A DNA stretch of 60,597 bases from Chloroflexota bacterium (GCA_016215025.1 JACRMI010000051.1:1-60597), one strand, 5' to 3'. Shown: positions 17,421-26,670, numbered from the stretch's first letter. Program-made: numbers and translations. The notes: generated by a model not told the origin, from the sequence alone.

Positions 17421-18920
17421 GTGAAAACAAGAATCTTGTTCATTAGTTTGATCGTATTGCTCGTTTCGGTATCGGTTCCGCGTATAGCCAGTGCGCTTTC
17501 GCCCTGGGTCAACGGGCAAGCCGCAAACCTTGTCCTGGGTCAGGCGGATTTTTCTACCAAGACTTTCGGCTCTACGTCGAGCAAATTCTACGTTCCGTAC
17601 GCGGTTGCGGTTGATCCCAGCACCGGCAAATTGTTTGTTGCCGATTACGTGAATAATCGCGTGTTGCGTTTTACTGGGGGTGTGGCGTTTACGAATGGCG
17701 CGGCGGCAGAAGCGGTGCTGGGTCAACCCGATTTTGCGACGACGGACTCCGGCACGACGCAAAACAAAATTGGTTCGCCCTCTGGTGTTTTTGTGGATTC
17801 AAGCGGACGCTTGTGGGTGAGTGATACGGGAAACAATCGCGTTCTGCGATTTGATGGTGCGTCCAGCAAAGCGAGCGGTGCGAACGCCGATGCTGTGCTG
17901 GGTCAAGCTGATTTTGTGAGCGGTAATTGGGGATTCGGTGCCAGTCGCTTGAGTGGTCCGCGCGGTTTGGCGGTGGATTCGCGCGGACGCTTGTGGGTTG
18001 TCGATCAAGGCAATGGACGCGTTCTGCGATTCGACAATGCGGCGAGCAAAGCGAACGGCGCAAGCGCGGATGGCGTGTTGGGCCAAGCCGACTTTACCGC
18101 CATCGGCGGCGGATTGGGACAAAACCGGCTGAATCAACCGATGGGAATTGCAATGACCAGTTCCGGCACGCTGTTCGTCGCCGACTTTTCCAACAATCGC
18201 GTCGTGCGATTCGATAACGCGGCGAGCAAAGCGAATGGCGCGAACGCGGATGCGGTGTTGGGGCAAGCCGATTTTGCAAGCAATACTGGCGCGACGACGC
18301 AGAACGGAATGCGTCAACCATTCGGCGCAGCATGCGATAACCAGGGACATTTGTATGTCTCGGACACCAACAACCATCGCATTCTGATTTTCAACAACGC
18401 GACGACGATGACGAACGGCGCGAATGCGAATAATGTGCTGGGGACAGCCGATTTTACATCGCAAATAGGCGGACTCGGCGCAAGCGGTTTGTATTTTCCA
18501 GCCCAGATATTTGCGGATGACGCGGCCGGTGCGTTGTGGGTGGCGGATGCGTGGAATCATCGCGTCTTGCGTATTATGCCCGTATCAGCCAATGCTGATT
18601 TGAGTAACTTGACTTTGAGCAGTGGCACTCTCAACCCAGCATTCACCTCCGGCACAACCTCGTACACCGCGAGCGTGGCGAATGATGTCGCAAACATCAC
18701 CGTCACGCCAACGACGGCAGATGTGAATGCGACCGTCACGGTGAATGGCACGCCGGTTACATCGGGCAACGCATCCGGCGCAATCAACCTCAATGTCGGC
18801 GCCAACCTAATCACGATCATCATCACCGCGCAAGACGGCACGGCGACGAATACGTACACCATTACCGTCACGCGGGCCGGGGCATTGTTCAATCTCTTTT
18901 TACCGTTGATTACCAAATAA
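17421..18920 (+). CDS. Secreted NHL-repeat protein with cadherin-like C-terminal domain and LPLITK end
   Basis: A 499-aa protein starting at GTG, with AGAGGAAAAGG just upstream. A signal peptide ([21 protein letters not shown]) is followed by about six NHL-type repeats with two alternating signatures, [10 protein letters not shown] and GRLWVxDxGNxRVLRFD (residues about 30-390). A cadherin-like beta-sandwich domain follows (about 395-485, [17 protein letters not shown] to [10 protein letters not shown]), typical of extracellular proteins. It ends in [10 protein letters not shown], with K in place of the usual R. It lies 47 bases after the 14-repeat protein and is probably in the same transcript. 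No catalytic residues are evident; a binding or structural surface role is likely. Confidence 0.82.
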   Translation: MKTRILFISLIVLLVSVSVPRIASALSPWVNGQAANLVLGQADFSTKTFGSTSSKFYVPYAVAVDPSTGKLFVADYVNNRVLRFTGGVAFTNGAAAEAVLGQPDFATTDSGTTQNKIGSPSGVFVDSSGRLWVSDTGNNRVLRFDGASSKASGANADAVLGQADFVSGNWGFGASRLSGPRGLAVDSRGRLWVVDQGNGRVLRFDNAASKANGASADGVLGQADFTAIGGGLGQNRLNQPMGIAMTSSGTLFVADFSNNRVVRFDNAASKANGANADAVLGQADFASNTGATTQNGMRQPFGAACDNQGHLYVSDTNNHRILIFNNATTMTNGANANNVLGTADFTSQIGGLGASGLYFPAQIFADDAAGALWVADAWNHRVLRIMPVSANADLSNLTLSSGTLNPAFTSGTTSYTASVANDVANITVTPTTADVNATVTVNGTPVTSGNASGAINLNVGANLITIIITAQDGTATNTYTITVTRAGALFNLFLPLITK

Positions 18921-18995
18921 GACGCTGAAGAGTCTTCCAACGCTCCTGGCTTCCAGTTGCTCCTGGCGCTCATTCGCAAGTAAGAGTATGATACC

Positions 18996-19125
18996 CAATG
19001 CGCAACTTGATTGTCACTTCGAGCGAAGCGACAAGTCTCATCCGTAGCAAAGCGAGACGCCTGGCGTCGCCGCAACGCCATCAAAGATGGCGCAAACGCG
19101 GCTCGAAGTGCCAAGTTGCACATTG
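18996..19125. repeat. Nested palindromic element (TTCGAGCGAAGCGA family)
   Basis: An outer inverted repeat CAATGCGCAACTTG (18996-19009) / CAAGTTGCACATTG (19112-19125) encloses an inner pair CACTTCGAGC (19015-19024) / GCTCGAAGTG (19101-19110). Further in is CGCCATC-AAA-GATGGCG. The core TTCGAGCGAAGCGA is shared with the elements at 29478 and 49666. The unit fills the space between two genes and contains no coding frame I believe. Confidence 0.65.
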
Positions 19126-19194
19126 AGTGAGTATGATATAAATCCATCGACTTTTAATTTAAACTCAAATTCTCATCGTTACGAGGTAAATTCA

Positions 19195-19854
19195 ATGAAC
19201 ATGTGGCATTATTCCTTGCTGGCTTGTCTACTTCTGAGCAGTTGTAGCTCCAACTCTCCCACCAAGCCAACCACGACGATTAGACCATTCCCAACTGCTG
19301 GAAAAACAACGGAGCCGACAGCAAAAATCAATCCGGTTCCCACTGCCGGAGTGGAACAACAACTCCAGGAGTTGTGGAATCGACTCGACAAAGGTACACC
19401 GCCAGCTAATAAACTGCCGATCTCGTGGAAGCCCGCTTATTCCGTTCTATTCCCCGGCGAGTGGCCACCTTCCGCAACCACAACCTGGGTTCGGTACGCG
19501 TACGCGCAAGGAATGGATATGGACTTGCGCGACGGAGTGCGCGTGGCAGCACCATGGGCAAAGTTGGAATTTCGCGGCAATTCGGATAATGTCACCATCG
19601 TCCCGCTCAGCGCCAAACTGGAACCCGTTACCATTCAAGGTGTTCAACCGATCGATGCTGCGACGCAAGCGATTCTCGCAAAAGGGGATGCCGTCTCGAC
19701 TTTTTCTTTGCAACTCACGGCGCTGCCTCAACCGAAAAATCCCCAGCTTGTTGAGATGCGAACATTTTATCGAACTTGGCTGAAATACAACGGAGCGTTC
19801 GTCAATCTCATTCGATCTAATCACAGCAAGTTTCTGGAATGGTTGAACGATTGA
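19195..19854 (+). CDS. Predicted lipoprotein of unknown function
   Basis: The likely start is the ATG at 19195 (GAGGT nine bases upstream), giving 219 aa with a lipoprotein signal: a short hydrophobic run (YSLLACLLLSS) and a Cys in LLSSCSS. A Pro/Thr-rich linker (about 20-50) leads to a globular part with a motif WPPSATTTWVRYAYAQGMD. I do not recognise the family. It lacks the LPLI-R C-terminus found on the five non-lipidated secreted proteins here, consistent with anchoring by lipid instead. It is separated from neighbours by palindromic repeats and has no clear operon partner. Confidence 0.7.
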   Translation: MNMWHYSLLACLLLSSCSSNSPTKPTTTIRPFPTAGKTTEPTAKINPVPTAGVEQQLQELWNRLDKGTPPANKLPISWKPAYSVLFPGEWPPSATTTWVRYAYAQGMDMDLRDGVRVAAPWAKLEFRGNSDNVTIVPLSAKLEPVTIQGVQPIDAATQAILAKGDAVSTFSLQLTALPQPKNPQLVEMRTFYRTWLKYNGAFVNLIRSNHSKFLEWLND

Positions 19855-19947
19855 GAAATATGATGCACCCATGATCGGCACAAATTCTTTCTCAAACTAA
19901 TTGTCAACACCGCGAAGGTTATTGCTCATTTGATGATGGATAGGGCG

Positions 19948-20018
19948 AAATCCCCGGCATTGCGTTCGACAGCGCCGGGCAATTTGCTTGTCACGTTCTT
20001 GTCACGTTGGCATGATAT
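19948..20018 (+). promoter_or_regulatory. Hairpin followed by SARP-box-like direct repeat, box 2
   Basis: A short stem (CCCGGC/GCCGGG within 19948-19985) is followed by TTGTCACG at 19988-19995 and 19999-20006, an 11-bp period. Seven bases after the second TTGTCAC is TGATAT (20013-20018). The repeat, its period and its distance to the -10-like hexamer are identical to the boxes at 9107 and 26069. It precedes the beta-helix gene at 20101. Confidence 0.7.
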
Positions 20019-20100
20019 CGTGATAACACAAAAGAGCCTCTGATACTTGCAATCAGACGTCGAAGGTCTGACTGGATAATTTTTCGAAGGAGAAAGAAAG

Positions 20101-22659
20101 ATGGCTCGTCGTAATTGGCTCGTTGGATTGGTACTGATTGCATCGTGGCTAACATCATCCCTTTTAATTACACCCGAATTGACGCACGCCGCTGCATCAA
20201 ATGCTCCACTGGCGGGTGGCACCTTCACCGTAAACACAACCTCGGACGGCAATGTCTCAGACTCGATTCTAAGTTTCCATGAAGCGCTACTGCTCGCGCG
20301 CGGCGGGACCGGCGCGAGTGGTCTCAATCGCACGTTAAGCAACAGTGAAAAGGTACAACTCAGTGGCTGCACGTTCAGCGGTAATTCAATCACCGGTGGT
20401 TGCGGCGCAACTATCACCGACACCATTCGTTTCGACCTCACCGGCAGCACAACCATTTACCTCACAACGCCCACCCCCAACATCGACGATAGCGCGGGTA
20501 CGATTATCGATGGTGCTTGGGGATCGGTTTTTCCCGTGATCGATGCTTCGTTCCTCAGCCCGCAAAATGCGCTGTACATTTATTCGAACCATAACTGGCT
20601 GCAATTTTTTACCGTCAGAGGCGCACCGATCACAAATATTCTCGTCACCGGTTCGTACAATACCTTTTACGACGTAACGATGACGAAAGCAGGAACCTAT
20701 GGCATTTCGCTTAGCGGCAACTATAACACGATTGACTCGTCGCAGATCGGCATCAGTTCAACATCCGAATGGGATTGCGTTAGTGTGCCAAGCGGAAATG
20801 GGTCGCATGGAGTTTTTATTCCGCAGGGCGCGCATCATCATACGATTCGCAACTCGGATATCGGGTGCAATGGGGGCAATGGAATCGAGGTCCAGCCCTC
20901 GGTCACGGATGGCTACCATACCTTCGGTCCCAATAATCGCATCGGTACCAACGCTTCTTCCGGAAGTCTTGGTAACGATCTGTATGGCATCGACTTGGGA
21001 ACGGGATGGAATGTGATTCACTCCTCGACGGTGGTCGATAATCAAGGCGGTGGGATTCGAATCACCGCGAATGCGAACAATGTCTATGGCACCACCGTCA
21101 ATGGGAATAATCTCAAAGGGATGGAGATTTCCGGTACGGCCGCCAATAACAAAATCGGTTGTACGGCGGATTGTTTCTTTTCTGGCTCCATCATCGGCAA
21201 TATTCTCACTTCGAACTTTGGTCCGGGGCTGCTCATTACGGACACGGCAAACAACACTTCTGTTTTCGGAAATCGGATCGGCGTAAACGGCGGGGGCGGC
21301 GCAGCCTGGAATACCGCCGAAGGTATTCTCATCTATGGTTCGAGCAACAACCGTATCGGCGATGGACTCTCCAGCGTTTACCTAAACCGGATCGGCACGC
21401 ACAAGTATGCCGATAACATTCGCATCGACGGCGGAGCATCTTCTAACACGATAGCGAACAACCTGATTTACAATTCTGATTTTTATGGCGTGCGCATCAC
21501 CGGCGGCTCACATGACAATACGATTGGCGGTTCGTCGGCGAGCTATGGCAATCAAATCCATGGCAATGCTTTGGACGGTGTGTACATTTCTGGCAACAAC
21601 AATACGGTTAACGCTAACCTCATTTATTCCAACGATAACGGCGTGCATATCACCGGCAGTTCGACGGGCAATGTGGTAGGCACCAACTCCAATAGCGCAA
21701 ACTCCATTTACAGCAATCTGGCGGATGGCATATCCATCGATGGCACGGCGCACAGCAACACGCTTGGAATCAATCACATTGGCACCAATCCCAGCTACCA
21801 GCAATTAGGCAACCTGGGAAATGGGATCACGATCTATGGCAGTGCTTATACCAATGTCATCGGCGGTTCATCCGCCGGCAATTGGATTGCATTCAACCAA
21901 ATGAATGGCATTGTCATTTCCGGCGCGTCGGTGAGAAACAATCTATTGAACTCCAACCACAGTGAGTTTAACGTCCAAAATGGGCTGCTCCTAACTAATG
22001 GCACGTACGACAATATTATTCACAAGAACGGAGACTCGAACTTTTTCGGCGGCAATTCACTCAACGGCATTCTGATTTCTTTAGGCGCGCACGACAACTG
22101 GATCGATGTGAATCACGTCGACGGTAACTTGCATAATGGCATCGAATTGACCGACAGCGGTACGATCAACAACGTGATTTCAGGTACCCTGATCTATTTG
22201 AATCAAATGGACGGCATCAACGAACGAAGCTCCGCCAATCAAAATTCTTGGTCGCACCTCAGCACCTATCAAAACGGAGGTTTAGGAATCGACAAATCGG
22301 CTGCGATTGATGGGGGTAATAGCGTCACGGCACCATTCCCGCAAATCACGTCTGTCACCACGAGTGGCGGCAACGTGACGGTCAACGGCACAGCGTCGCC
22401 AAGTTGGTTTGGCGGAACCCAAACCACCGTCGAATTGTACACCACCTATGTCGATTCGACCGGCGTCGCCGAAGGCAAAATCTACCTCGGCGCTAGCACC
22501 AGCGGTTTGGGAAACGGCGCATGGAGCGTTACGTTTCCAGGAAGCGCCGGCTGCTACGTCGCATTCCAAACCACCTACGACCCTGCCAACGGTTCATCGA
22601 CCTCATCTGAATTTGGACCGAATAGTTGCCGGTTGGCTTTACCGCTCATCATGCGATAG
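20101..22659 (+). CDS. Secreted NosD/CASH-type beta-helix protein with LPLIMR C-terminus
   Basis: An 852-aa protein with a signal peptide (WLVGLVLIASWLTSSLLI...THA) and GAAGGAGA upstream. From about residue 160 to 720 it consists of right-handed parallel beta-helix rungs with patterns such as NGIxISG, NNxI and NHVDGN-HNGIEL, as in CASH/NosD-type domains. These are common in surface carbohydrate-binding or polysaccharide-acting proteins. No catalytic signature of a polysaccharide lyase is recognisable. A C-terminal beta-sandwich-like stretch (about 745-840) precedes the end SCRLALPLIMR. The promoter region carries the direct repeat at 19988, and the BTAD regulator at 22850 lies immediately downstream. 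Confidence 0.83.
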   Translation: MARRNWLVGLVLIASWLTSSLLITPELTHAAASNAPLAGGTFTVNTTSDGNVSDSILSFHEALLLARGGTGASGLNRTLSNSEKVQLSGCTFSGNSITGGCGATITDTIRFDLTGSTTIYLTTPTPNIDDSAGTIIDGAWGSVFPVIDASFLSPQNALYIYSNHNWLQFFTVRGAPITNILVTGSYNTFYDVTMTKAGTYGISLSGNYNTIDSSQIGISSTSEWDCVSVPSGNGSHGVFIPQGAHHHTIRNSDIGCNGGNGIEVQPSVTDGYHTFGPNNRIGTNASSGSLGNDLYGIDLGTGWNVIHSSTVVDNQGGGIRITANANNVYGTTVNGNNLKGMEISGTAANNKIGCTADCFFSGSIIGNILTSNFGPGLLITDTANNTSVFGNRIGVNGGGGAAWNTAEGILIYGSSNNRIGDGLSSVYLNRIGTHKYADNIRIDGGASSNTIANNLIYNSDFYGVRITGGSHDNTIGGSSASYGNQIHGNALDGVYISGNNNTVNANLIYSNDNGVHITGSSTGNVVGTNSNSANSIYSNLADGISIDGTAHSNTLGINHIGTNPSYQQLGNLGNGITIYGSAYTNVIGGSSAGNWIAFNQMNGIVISGASVRNNLLNSNHSEFNVQNGLLLTNGTYDNIIHKNGDSNFFGGNSLNGILISLGAHDNWIDVNHVDGNLHNGIELTDSGTINNVISGTLIYLNQMDGINERSSANQNSWSHLSTYQNGGLGIDKSAAIDGGNSVTAPFPQITSVTTSGGNVTVNGTASPSWFGGTQTTVELYTTYVDSTGVAEGKIYLGASTSGLGNGAWSVTFPGSAGCYVAFQTTYDPANGSSTSSEFGPNSCRLALPLIMR

Positions 22660-22807
22660 CAGAGCACAGCAAGTTATTGTCACGATGTGGAAGCCATTCG
22701 CATGTATCGCCAACGAACGGGCGCGAACGCAGCAGCGGCGATGACCGAAGTCGAAAAGATGGAAGGGGTCCTCAAGAACAAGTGAGACAAGAGCAGCAAC
22801 GCCAATC

Positions 22808-22836
22808 GTGACAAAGATCGATATGTACGGTATGAT
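22808..22836 (+). promoter_or_regulatory. Promoter of the second BTAD regulator
   Basis: GTGACA (22808-22813), a 17-nt spacer and TATGAT (22831-22836), with the ATG at 22850 only 13 nt further on. The first bases read CGTGACAA, the reverse complement of the TTGTCACG half-site. The sequence matches the promoter at 5802-5830 at GTGACAAAGAT and around the -10. An upstream GTG at 22808 is in frame, but it is part of this promoter. Confidence 0.6.
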
Positions 22837-22849
22837 AGCACCGATTGTT

Positions 22850-25759
22850 ATGCCCCGTCTGTCGAAAAAAGAGTTTTCGCTCTACCTCTTTGGAACCTTT
22901 CGGCTCGAAAAGCGTGACGGCAATTCGACCTCGCTCGTGCGGCTGCAACGCCGCAAAGTCGAATTGCTTTTCGCGTACCTCGTTCTGCATCCCGAACCGA
23001 ACGGACATGCCCGCGAAAAAATCGCCGCGCTGTTTTGGGGTGATACCACCGACGAACAAGCGCGCACGTCGTTGCGGACGCATCTCGCCGTATTGCGCAA
23101 AGCCCTAGGCGAGGGTGCGCTGACCACCACGCGCGGCCGCATCGAACTCAATCCCGATTTGAAATTGCACGTCGACGTGTGGGAATTCTTGCGGCTGCGC
23201 GTTGGCTCGCCTGAAACCGCCATTGATTTCTATCACGCCGCTTTGCTCGCCGATGTGGACGACGAGTGGGTCGAGACCGAACGCGCTCGCCTCCGCTCGC
23301 TCTACGTCGAATCGTTATTGCGCGTGACGCAGCAACTGCGCTCGCAAAGCGAGTACGATCGCGCGATGGATTTGGCCCGCAAGGCCATTCAAGTCGATCC
23401 GGCCAACGAAACCGCGTACCAACACCTCATGTTCTGTGAAATGGTCCGCGGCAATCGGGTTAATGCGTTGAAACGCTATGACGAATGCGAGCAAGCCTTG
23501 CGCGATCAATGCGCTGTCGTGCCGTCCGCCGAAACGCAAGCGTTGTATCACTGGATCAAGCAAACGCCGGCAACCTTCGCCCCAAATGCAGCGCGCACGA
23601 CGAACTTGCCCATTCCCCTTTCGAGTTTTGTTGGACGAGAAAAAGAACTCGCGCAAATCAAATCGATCCTGATGGGCACGCGGTTGCTCACGCTCGTCGG
23701 CGCAGGCGGCAGCGGCAAAACTCGGCTCTCCATTCAAGTATCGATGGAACTGATGAATACGTTTCGCGATGGCGTGTGGTGGGTCGAACTTGCCAACCTC
23801 AGCAACGCGGCGCTCGTACCGCAGGCGGTTGCCAAAGCGCTCAACATCGCCGAGGTAGCACACCTCACCATGACCGAAACGCTTGTTCAAATCCTGGGTT
23901 CAAAGCAAATGCTTTTGATCTTGGACAATTGCGAACATCTTCTCGCGGCATCTGCCCAGCTTGTCAATGAACTCATCCGCCACTGTCCTGATCTTAAAAT
24001 TCTCACGACCAGTCGCGAGCCGCTCAACGTTGCGCGCGAAGCCGTGTGGCAAGTTTCGACGATGACCGTGCCGAATGAACTACTCACGCGCACGCAACTG
24101 CTGATGGGCTATGAGGGTGTCCGCCTTTTTGTCGAACGCGCGCGCGCGGTCAATCCCAACTTTGCGTTGACGGATGATAATGCGCTGGACGTGATCGAAA
24201 TTTGCCAGCGGCTCGATGGCATTCCTCTTGCAATCGAATTGGCGGCGGCGCGCACCCAGGTTTTGTCGGCTCGCCAAATCGCCGCGCGGTTGGATAATCG
24301 ATTTAGTTTGTTGACATCCGGCAATCGAACCGCGTTGGCACGCCAACAAACGCTGCGCGCCTTGATCGATTGGAGTTATGATCTGCTCTCCGAAATCGAG
24401 CGCATCATCTTGCGTCGTTTGGCAGTGTTTCAAGGTGGTTGGACTTTGCAAGCTGCGGAAGCCGTGGTCGGCGACCAAGGACAAATCAACGTTCCCCAGG
24501 TCCTGTCTCAGTTGGTCAACAAATCATTGATATACGCCGAGCAGGATCATGTGGGCGATACGCGGTATAATTTCTTGGATACCATTCGCCATTACGCGCA
24601 TGAAAAATTGGATGAATCGGGCGAAGAAGAAATTCTTCAAGCGCGCCATCGCGATTGGTTTATTTCGTTCGCCGAACTTGCCGATGCCCAAACGCGCACC
24701 GCCGAGCAATTACTCTGGCTCAGTCGCCTTGAATTGGAACACAATAATCTGCGCGCGGCGCTGGAATATTCGCGGCAACAGGCACAAAAAGATAACAACG
24801 TCTCGACCATTCGCTTGGCGGCAGCACTGGGACGTTTTTGGGGACTGCGTGGATATTGGTCTGAGGGACGCGCTTGGCTGGCTCCCGCCTTGGAGTGCAA
24901 TCTTTGCACTGCCGCTCACGCCAAAGCGCTCTTGGGATTGGCGGAACTGGTGAGCTGGCAAGAAAGTTATACGATTAGTCAACCCATCTATGAAGCCAGC
25001 TTATCCATCGGTCGAATGCTCGGCGATAAATGGAGCATCGCTTGTGCTTCAACTCATTCACTGATCGTCGAAGATGACGACGCTAAATGCCAAGCGATGT
25101 TCGACGAAGGTTTATCCATCGCGCAGGAAATGAAGGATTTTTGGCTCACGGCAATGGCTTTTCAACGCATGAGCATATCTACGCTGCGACGCGGCCAGGA
25201 TGCCACCACTCTGCTTGAACAAGGTCTAGCATACGCGCGCCAAACGGGTGATCGCTGGCTCATCAGCAGCGCGCTCAACAATCTCGGCGAAATCCTGCGT
25301 TCGCAACAAGACTATGTGCGGGTTGCGCCATTATATGAAGAAGCGTTGGCGATCCAGCGCGTACTAGACGACAAGTCTGGAATCATTTCGTCGCTGCACA
25401 ATCTAGGACACGTGGCATTGCGCCAGGGCGATCCTGCTCATGCCTCCGCGCTGTTTAAAGAGAGTCTTGCACTCAATCGAGAACACGGACGCAAACGTGG
25501 CATGGCAGAGTGTTGGGCGGGATTGGCGGGTGTCGCCGCAGCACGCCGATTGCCGGTCTATGCGGCAAAATTATTGGGCGCTGCCGATGCATTATTCGTA
25601 GAAATAAAAACCACGATGGATCCCGCCGACCGTTTTGAGTTCGATCACAATGCGACCATGACTCGTCAGCAAATCACCGAGGATGAATTCTATCGAGCTT
25701 GGGAAGAAGGACGCGTCATGACACTCGACCAAACCAGCGAGTTAGCAATGACGATTTAG
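22850..25759 (+). CDS. AfsR-like STAND regulator: HTH-BTAD, NB-ARC ATPase, TPR tail (second copy)
   Basis: A paralogue of the gene at 5845, 969 aa from the ATG at 22850. The frame is open from a GTG at 22808, but that lies in the promoter and the protein similarity begins at MPRLSKKEFSLYLFGTF. Order: winged HTH (about 8-95), BTAD (about 100-245), NB-ARC (Walker A GAGGSGKT near 284, Walker B LLILDNCEH near 358, TSREPL, PLAIELAAAR), winged-helix region and TPRs (about 660-900). The TPR tail is shorter and more divergent than in the first copy, suggesting a different input signal. The HTH is very similar to that of 5845, so both may recognise the same repeat. It is predicted to be nearly leaderless. 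Confidence 0.9.
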   Translation: MPRLSKKEFSLYLFGTFRLEKRDGNSTSLVRLQRRKVELLFAYLVLHPEPNGHAREKIAALFWGDTTDEQARTSLRTHLAVLRKALGEGALTTTRGRIELNPDLKLHVDVWEFLRLRVGSPETAIDFYHAALLADVDDEWVETERARLRSLYVESLLRVTQQLRSQSEYDRAMDLARKAIQVDPANETAYQHLMFCEMVRGNRVNALKRYDECEQALRDQCAVVPSAETQALYHWIKQTPATFAPNAARTTNLPIPLSSFVGREKELAQIKSILMGTRLLTLVGAGGSGKTRLSIQVSMELMNTFRDGVWWVELANLSNAALVPQAVAKALNIAEVAHLTMTETLVQILGSKQMLLILDNCEHLLAASAQLVNELIRHCPDLKILTTSREPLNVAREAVWQVSTMTVPNELLTRTQLLMGYEGVRLFVERARAVNPNFALTDDNALDVIEICQRLDGIPLAIELAAARTQVLSARQIAARLDNRFSLLTSGNRTALARQQTLRALIDWSYDLLSEIERIILRRLAVFQGGWTLQAAEAVVGDQGQINVPQVLSQLVNKSLIYAEQDHVGDTRYNFLDTIRHYAHEKLDESGEEEILQARHRDWFISFAELADAQTRTAEQLLWLSRLELEHNNLRAALEYSRQQAQKDNNVSTIRLAAALGRFWGLRGYWSEGRAWLAPALECNLCTAAHAKALLGLAELVSWQESYTISQPIYEASLSIGRMLGDKWSIACASTHSLIVEDDDAKCQAMFDEGLSIAQEMKDFWLTAMAFQRMSISTLRRGQDATTLLEQGLAYARQTGDRWLISSALNNLGEILRSQQDYVRVAPLYEEALAIQRVLDDKSGIISSLHNLGHVALRQGDPAHASALFKESLALNREHGRKRGMAECWAGLAGVAAARRLPVYAAKLLGAADALFVEIKTTMDPADRFEFDHNATMTRQQITEDEFYRAWEEGRVMTLDQTSELAMTI

Positions 25760-26066
25760 CCAGACCCTAATGAGTTTTGACCGTCAAAATCAGTAATGGA
25801 GTTCCGGACTCGACGCTGGAGCGGGTTGCTTGCCAAGCCAATAACCGCGTAAACAGCCCGTCCTGAGCGAAGCCGAAGGACTCGACTCCAGAGCATTACC
25901 GAATATGAGTTTCAAAATTCATAAGGTTTCTTTTCCAACCAATACCTTTATCATCCAAGGCGTCATTCACTTGCCAACCTACTGATAAGACCAAGAAACC
26001 TTTAGGGTCTCCTCTAGACCTTCCAGGTCGCGACTCTTTGAGTCGCAAGACCTGGAAGGTCTTTTT
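25760..26066. terminator. Intergenic region ending in a strong terminator hairpin
   Basis: No gene is seen here. A REP-like stem with TCCT/AGGA ends lies near 25861-25880. The strong feature is a 47-bp hairpin at 26016-26062: arms AGACCTTCCAGGTC and GCGACTC pair with GAGTCGC and GACCTGGAAGGTCT (two-base AA bulge), followed by TTTTT. It is far from the stop codon at 25759, but read on the plus strand it is a convincing Rho-independent terminator that insulates the next gene. Confidence 0.65.
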
Positions 26067-26068
26067 GT

Positions 26069-26099
26069 TTGTCACGTTTTTGTCACGCTGCGTTGTTAT
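26069..26099 (+). promoter_or_regulatory. SARP-box-like direct repeat, box 3
   Basis: TTGTCACG at 26069-26076 and 26080-26087 (11-bp period), then seven bases, then TGTTAT (26094-26099). This is the third copy of the arrangement at 9107 and 19988. It lies directly after a terminator hairpin and before the lipoprotein gene at 26188. Confidence 0.7.
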
Positions 26100-26187
26100 A
26101 GTGACGCCAAGAACAAAAAAAGAAAAATGCAAGAAAAATTTCTGCGTTGCTTTACAACAAAGCGCGCAATTACCCAAGGAGGGTCAA

Positions 26188-26664
26188 GTGAGCAAGAAAT
26201 TGTTCGTCGTATTGTCGTTGATGGCTGTGTTAATGTTAGCCCTGACTGCGTGTGGCGGCGGCGGCAGCCCCGTCACGATCAATGATGTGCCCGTTTATAC
26301 CGGCGCAACCGAGTTCAAGGCTGGGGATAGTCGTCTCGGCGCAACGTTGGCGCAAAACTCGCAGCAGATCACGGCGTTGAGCCAAGCCGCTGGCGCTGGC
26401 GGCAAGACCGATCAAAAAGGTTTTGCATTGCCCAAAGATGCAACCTGGGATGCCGTGAAAAAATTCTATGACGATAAATTGAAATCCGGCGGCTGGAGCG
26501 AACCCGGTGGAGTCGCAGGCAACGTGTTGGCGCAAGTCAACGCCAGCAACGACGCGTTTCAAACGGCGACCTACACGCGCGGCAATCAATCGCTCATCGT
26601 CATGCGCATCACCGAACCGGTTTCCAAAGAAATCTGGTTGATCTTTTCGCTGACCACGCGGTAA
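26188..26664 (+). CDS. Small predicted lipoprotein
   Basis: The frame is open from 26038, but the true start is most likely the GTG at 26188, which has AAGGAGGG four bases upstream. The 158-aa product begins MSKKLFVVLSLMAVLMLALTACGGGG, a classic lipoprotein signal with the Cys at about residue 23. The mature part has a short VPVYTGATEF motif and a domain around LPKDATWDAVKKFYDDKLKSGGW, a pattern seen in uncharacterised Chloroflexota lipoproteins (from memory). It lacks the LPLI-R C-terminus. It is the third gene preceded by the TTGTCACG direct repeat, so it probably belongs to the same regulon as the beta-helix proteins. Confidence 0.75.
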   Translation: MSKKLFVVLSLMAVLMLALTACGGGGSPVTINDVPVYTGATEFKAGDSRLGATLAQNSQQITALSQAAGAGGKTDQKGFALPKDATWDAVKKFYDDKLKSGGWSEPGGVAGNVLAQVNASNDAFQTATYTRGNQSLIVMRITEPVSKEIWLIFSLTTR

Positions 26665-26670
26665 TCATCA

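Noticed and set aside
22772..23083. Minus-strand frame across the second BTAD promoter
   Set aside because: Antisense to the HTH-BTAD coding start; composition typical of a shadow.
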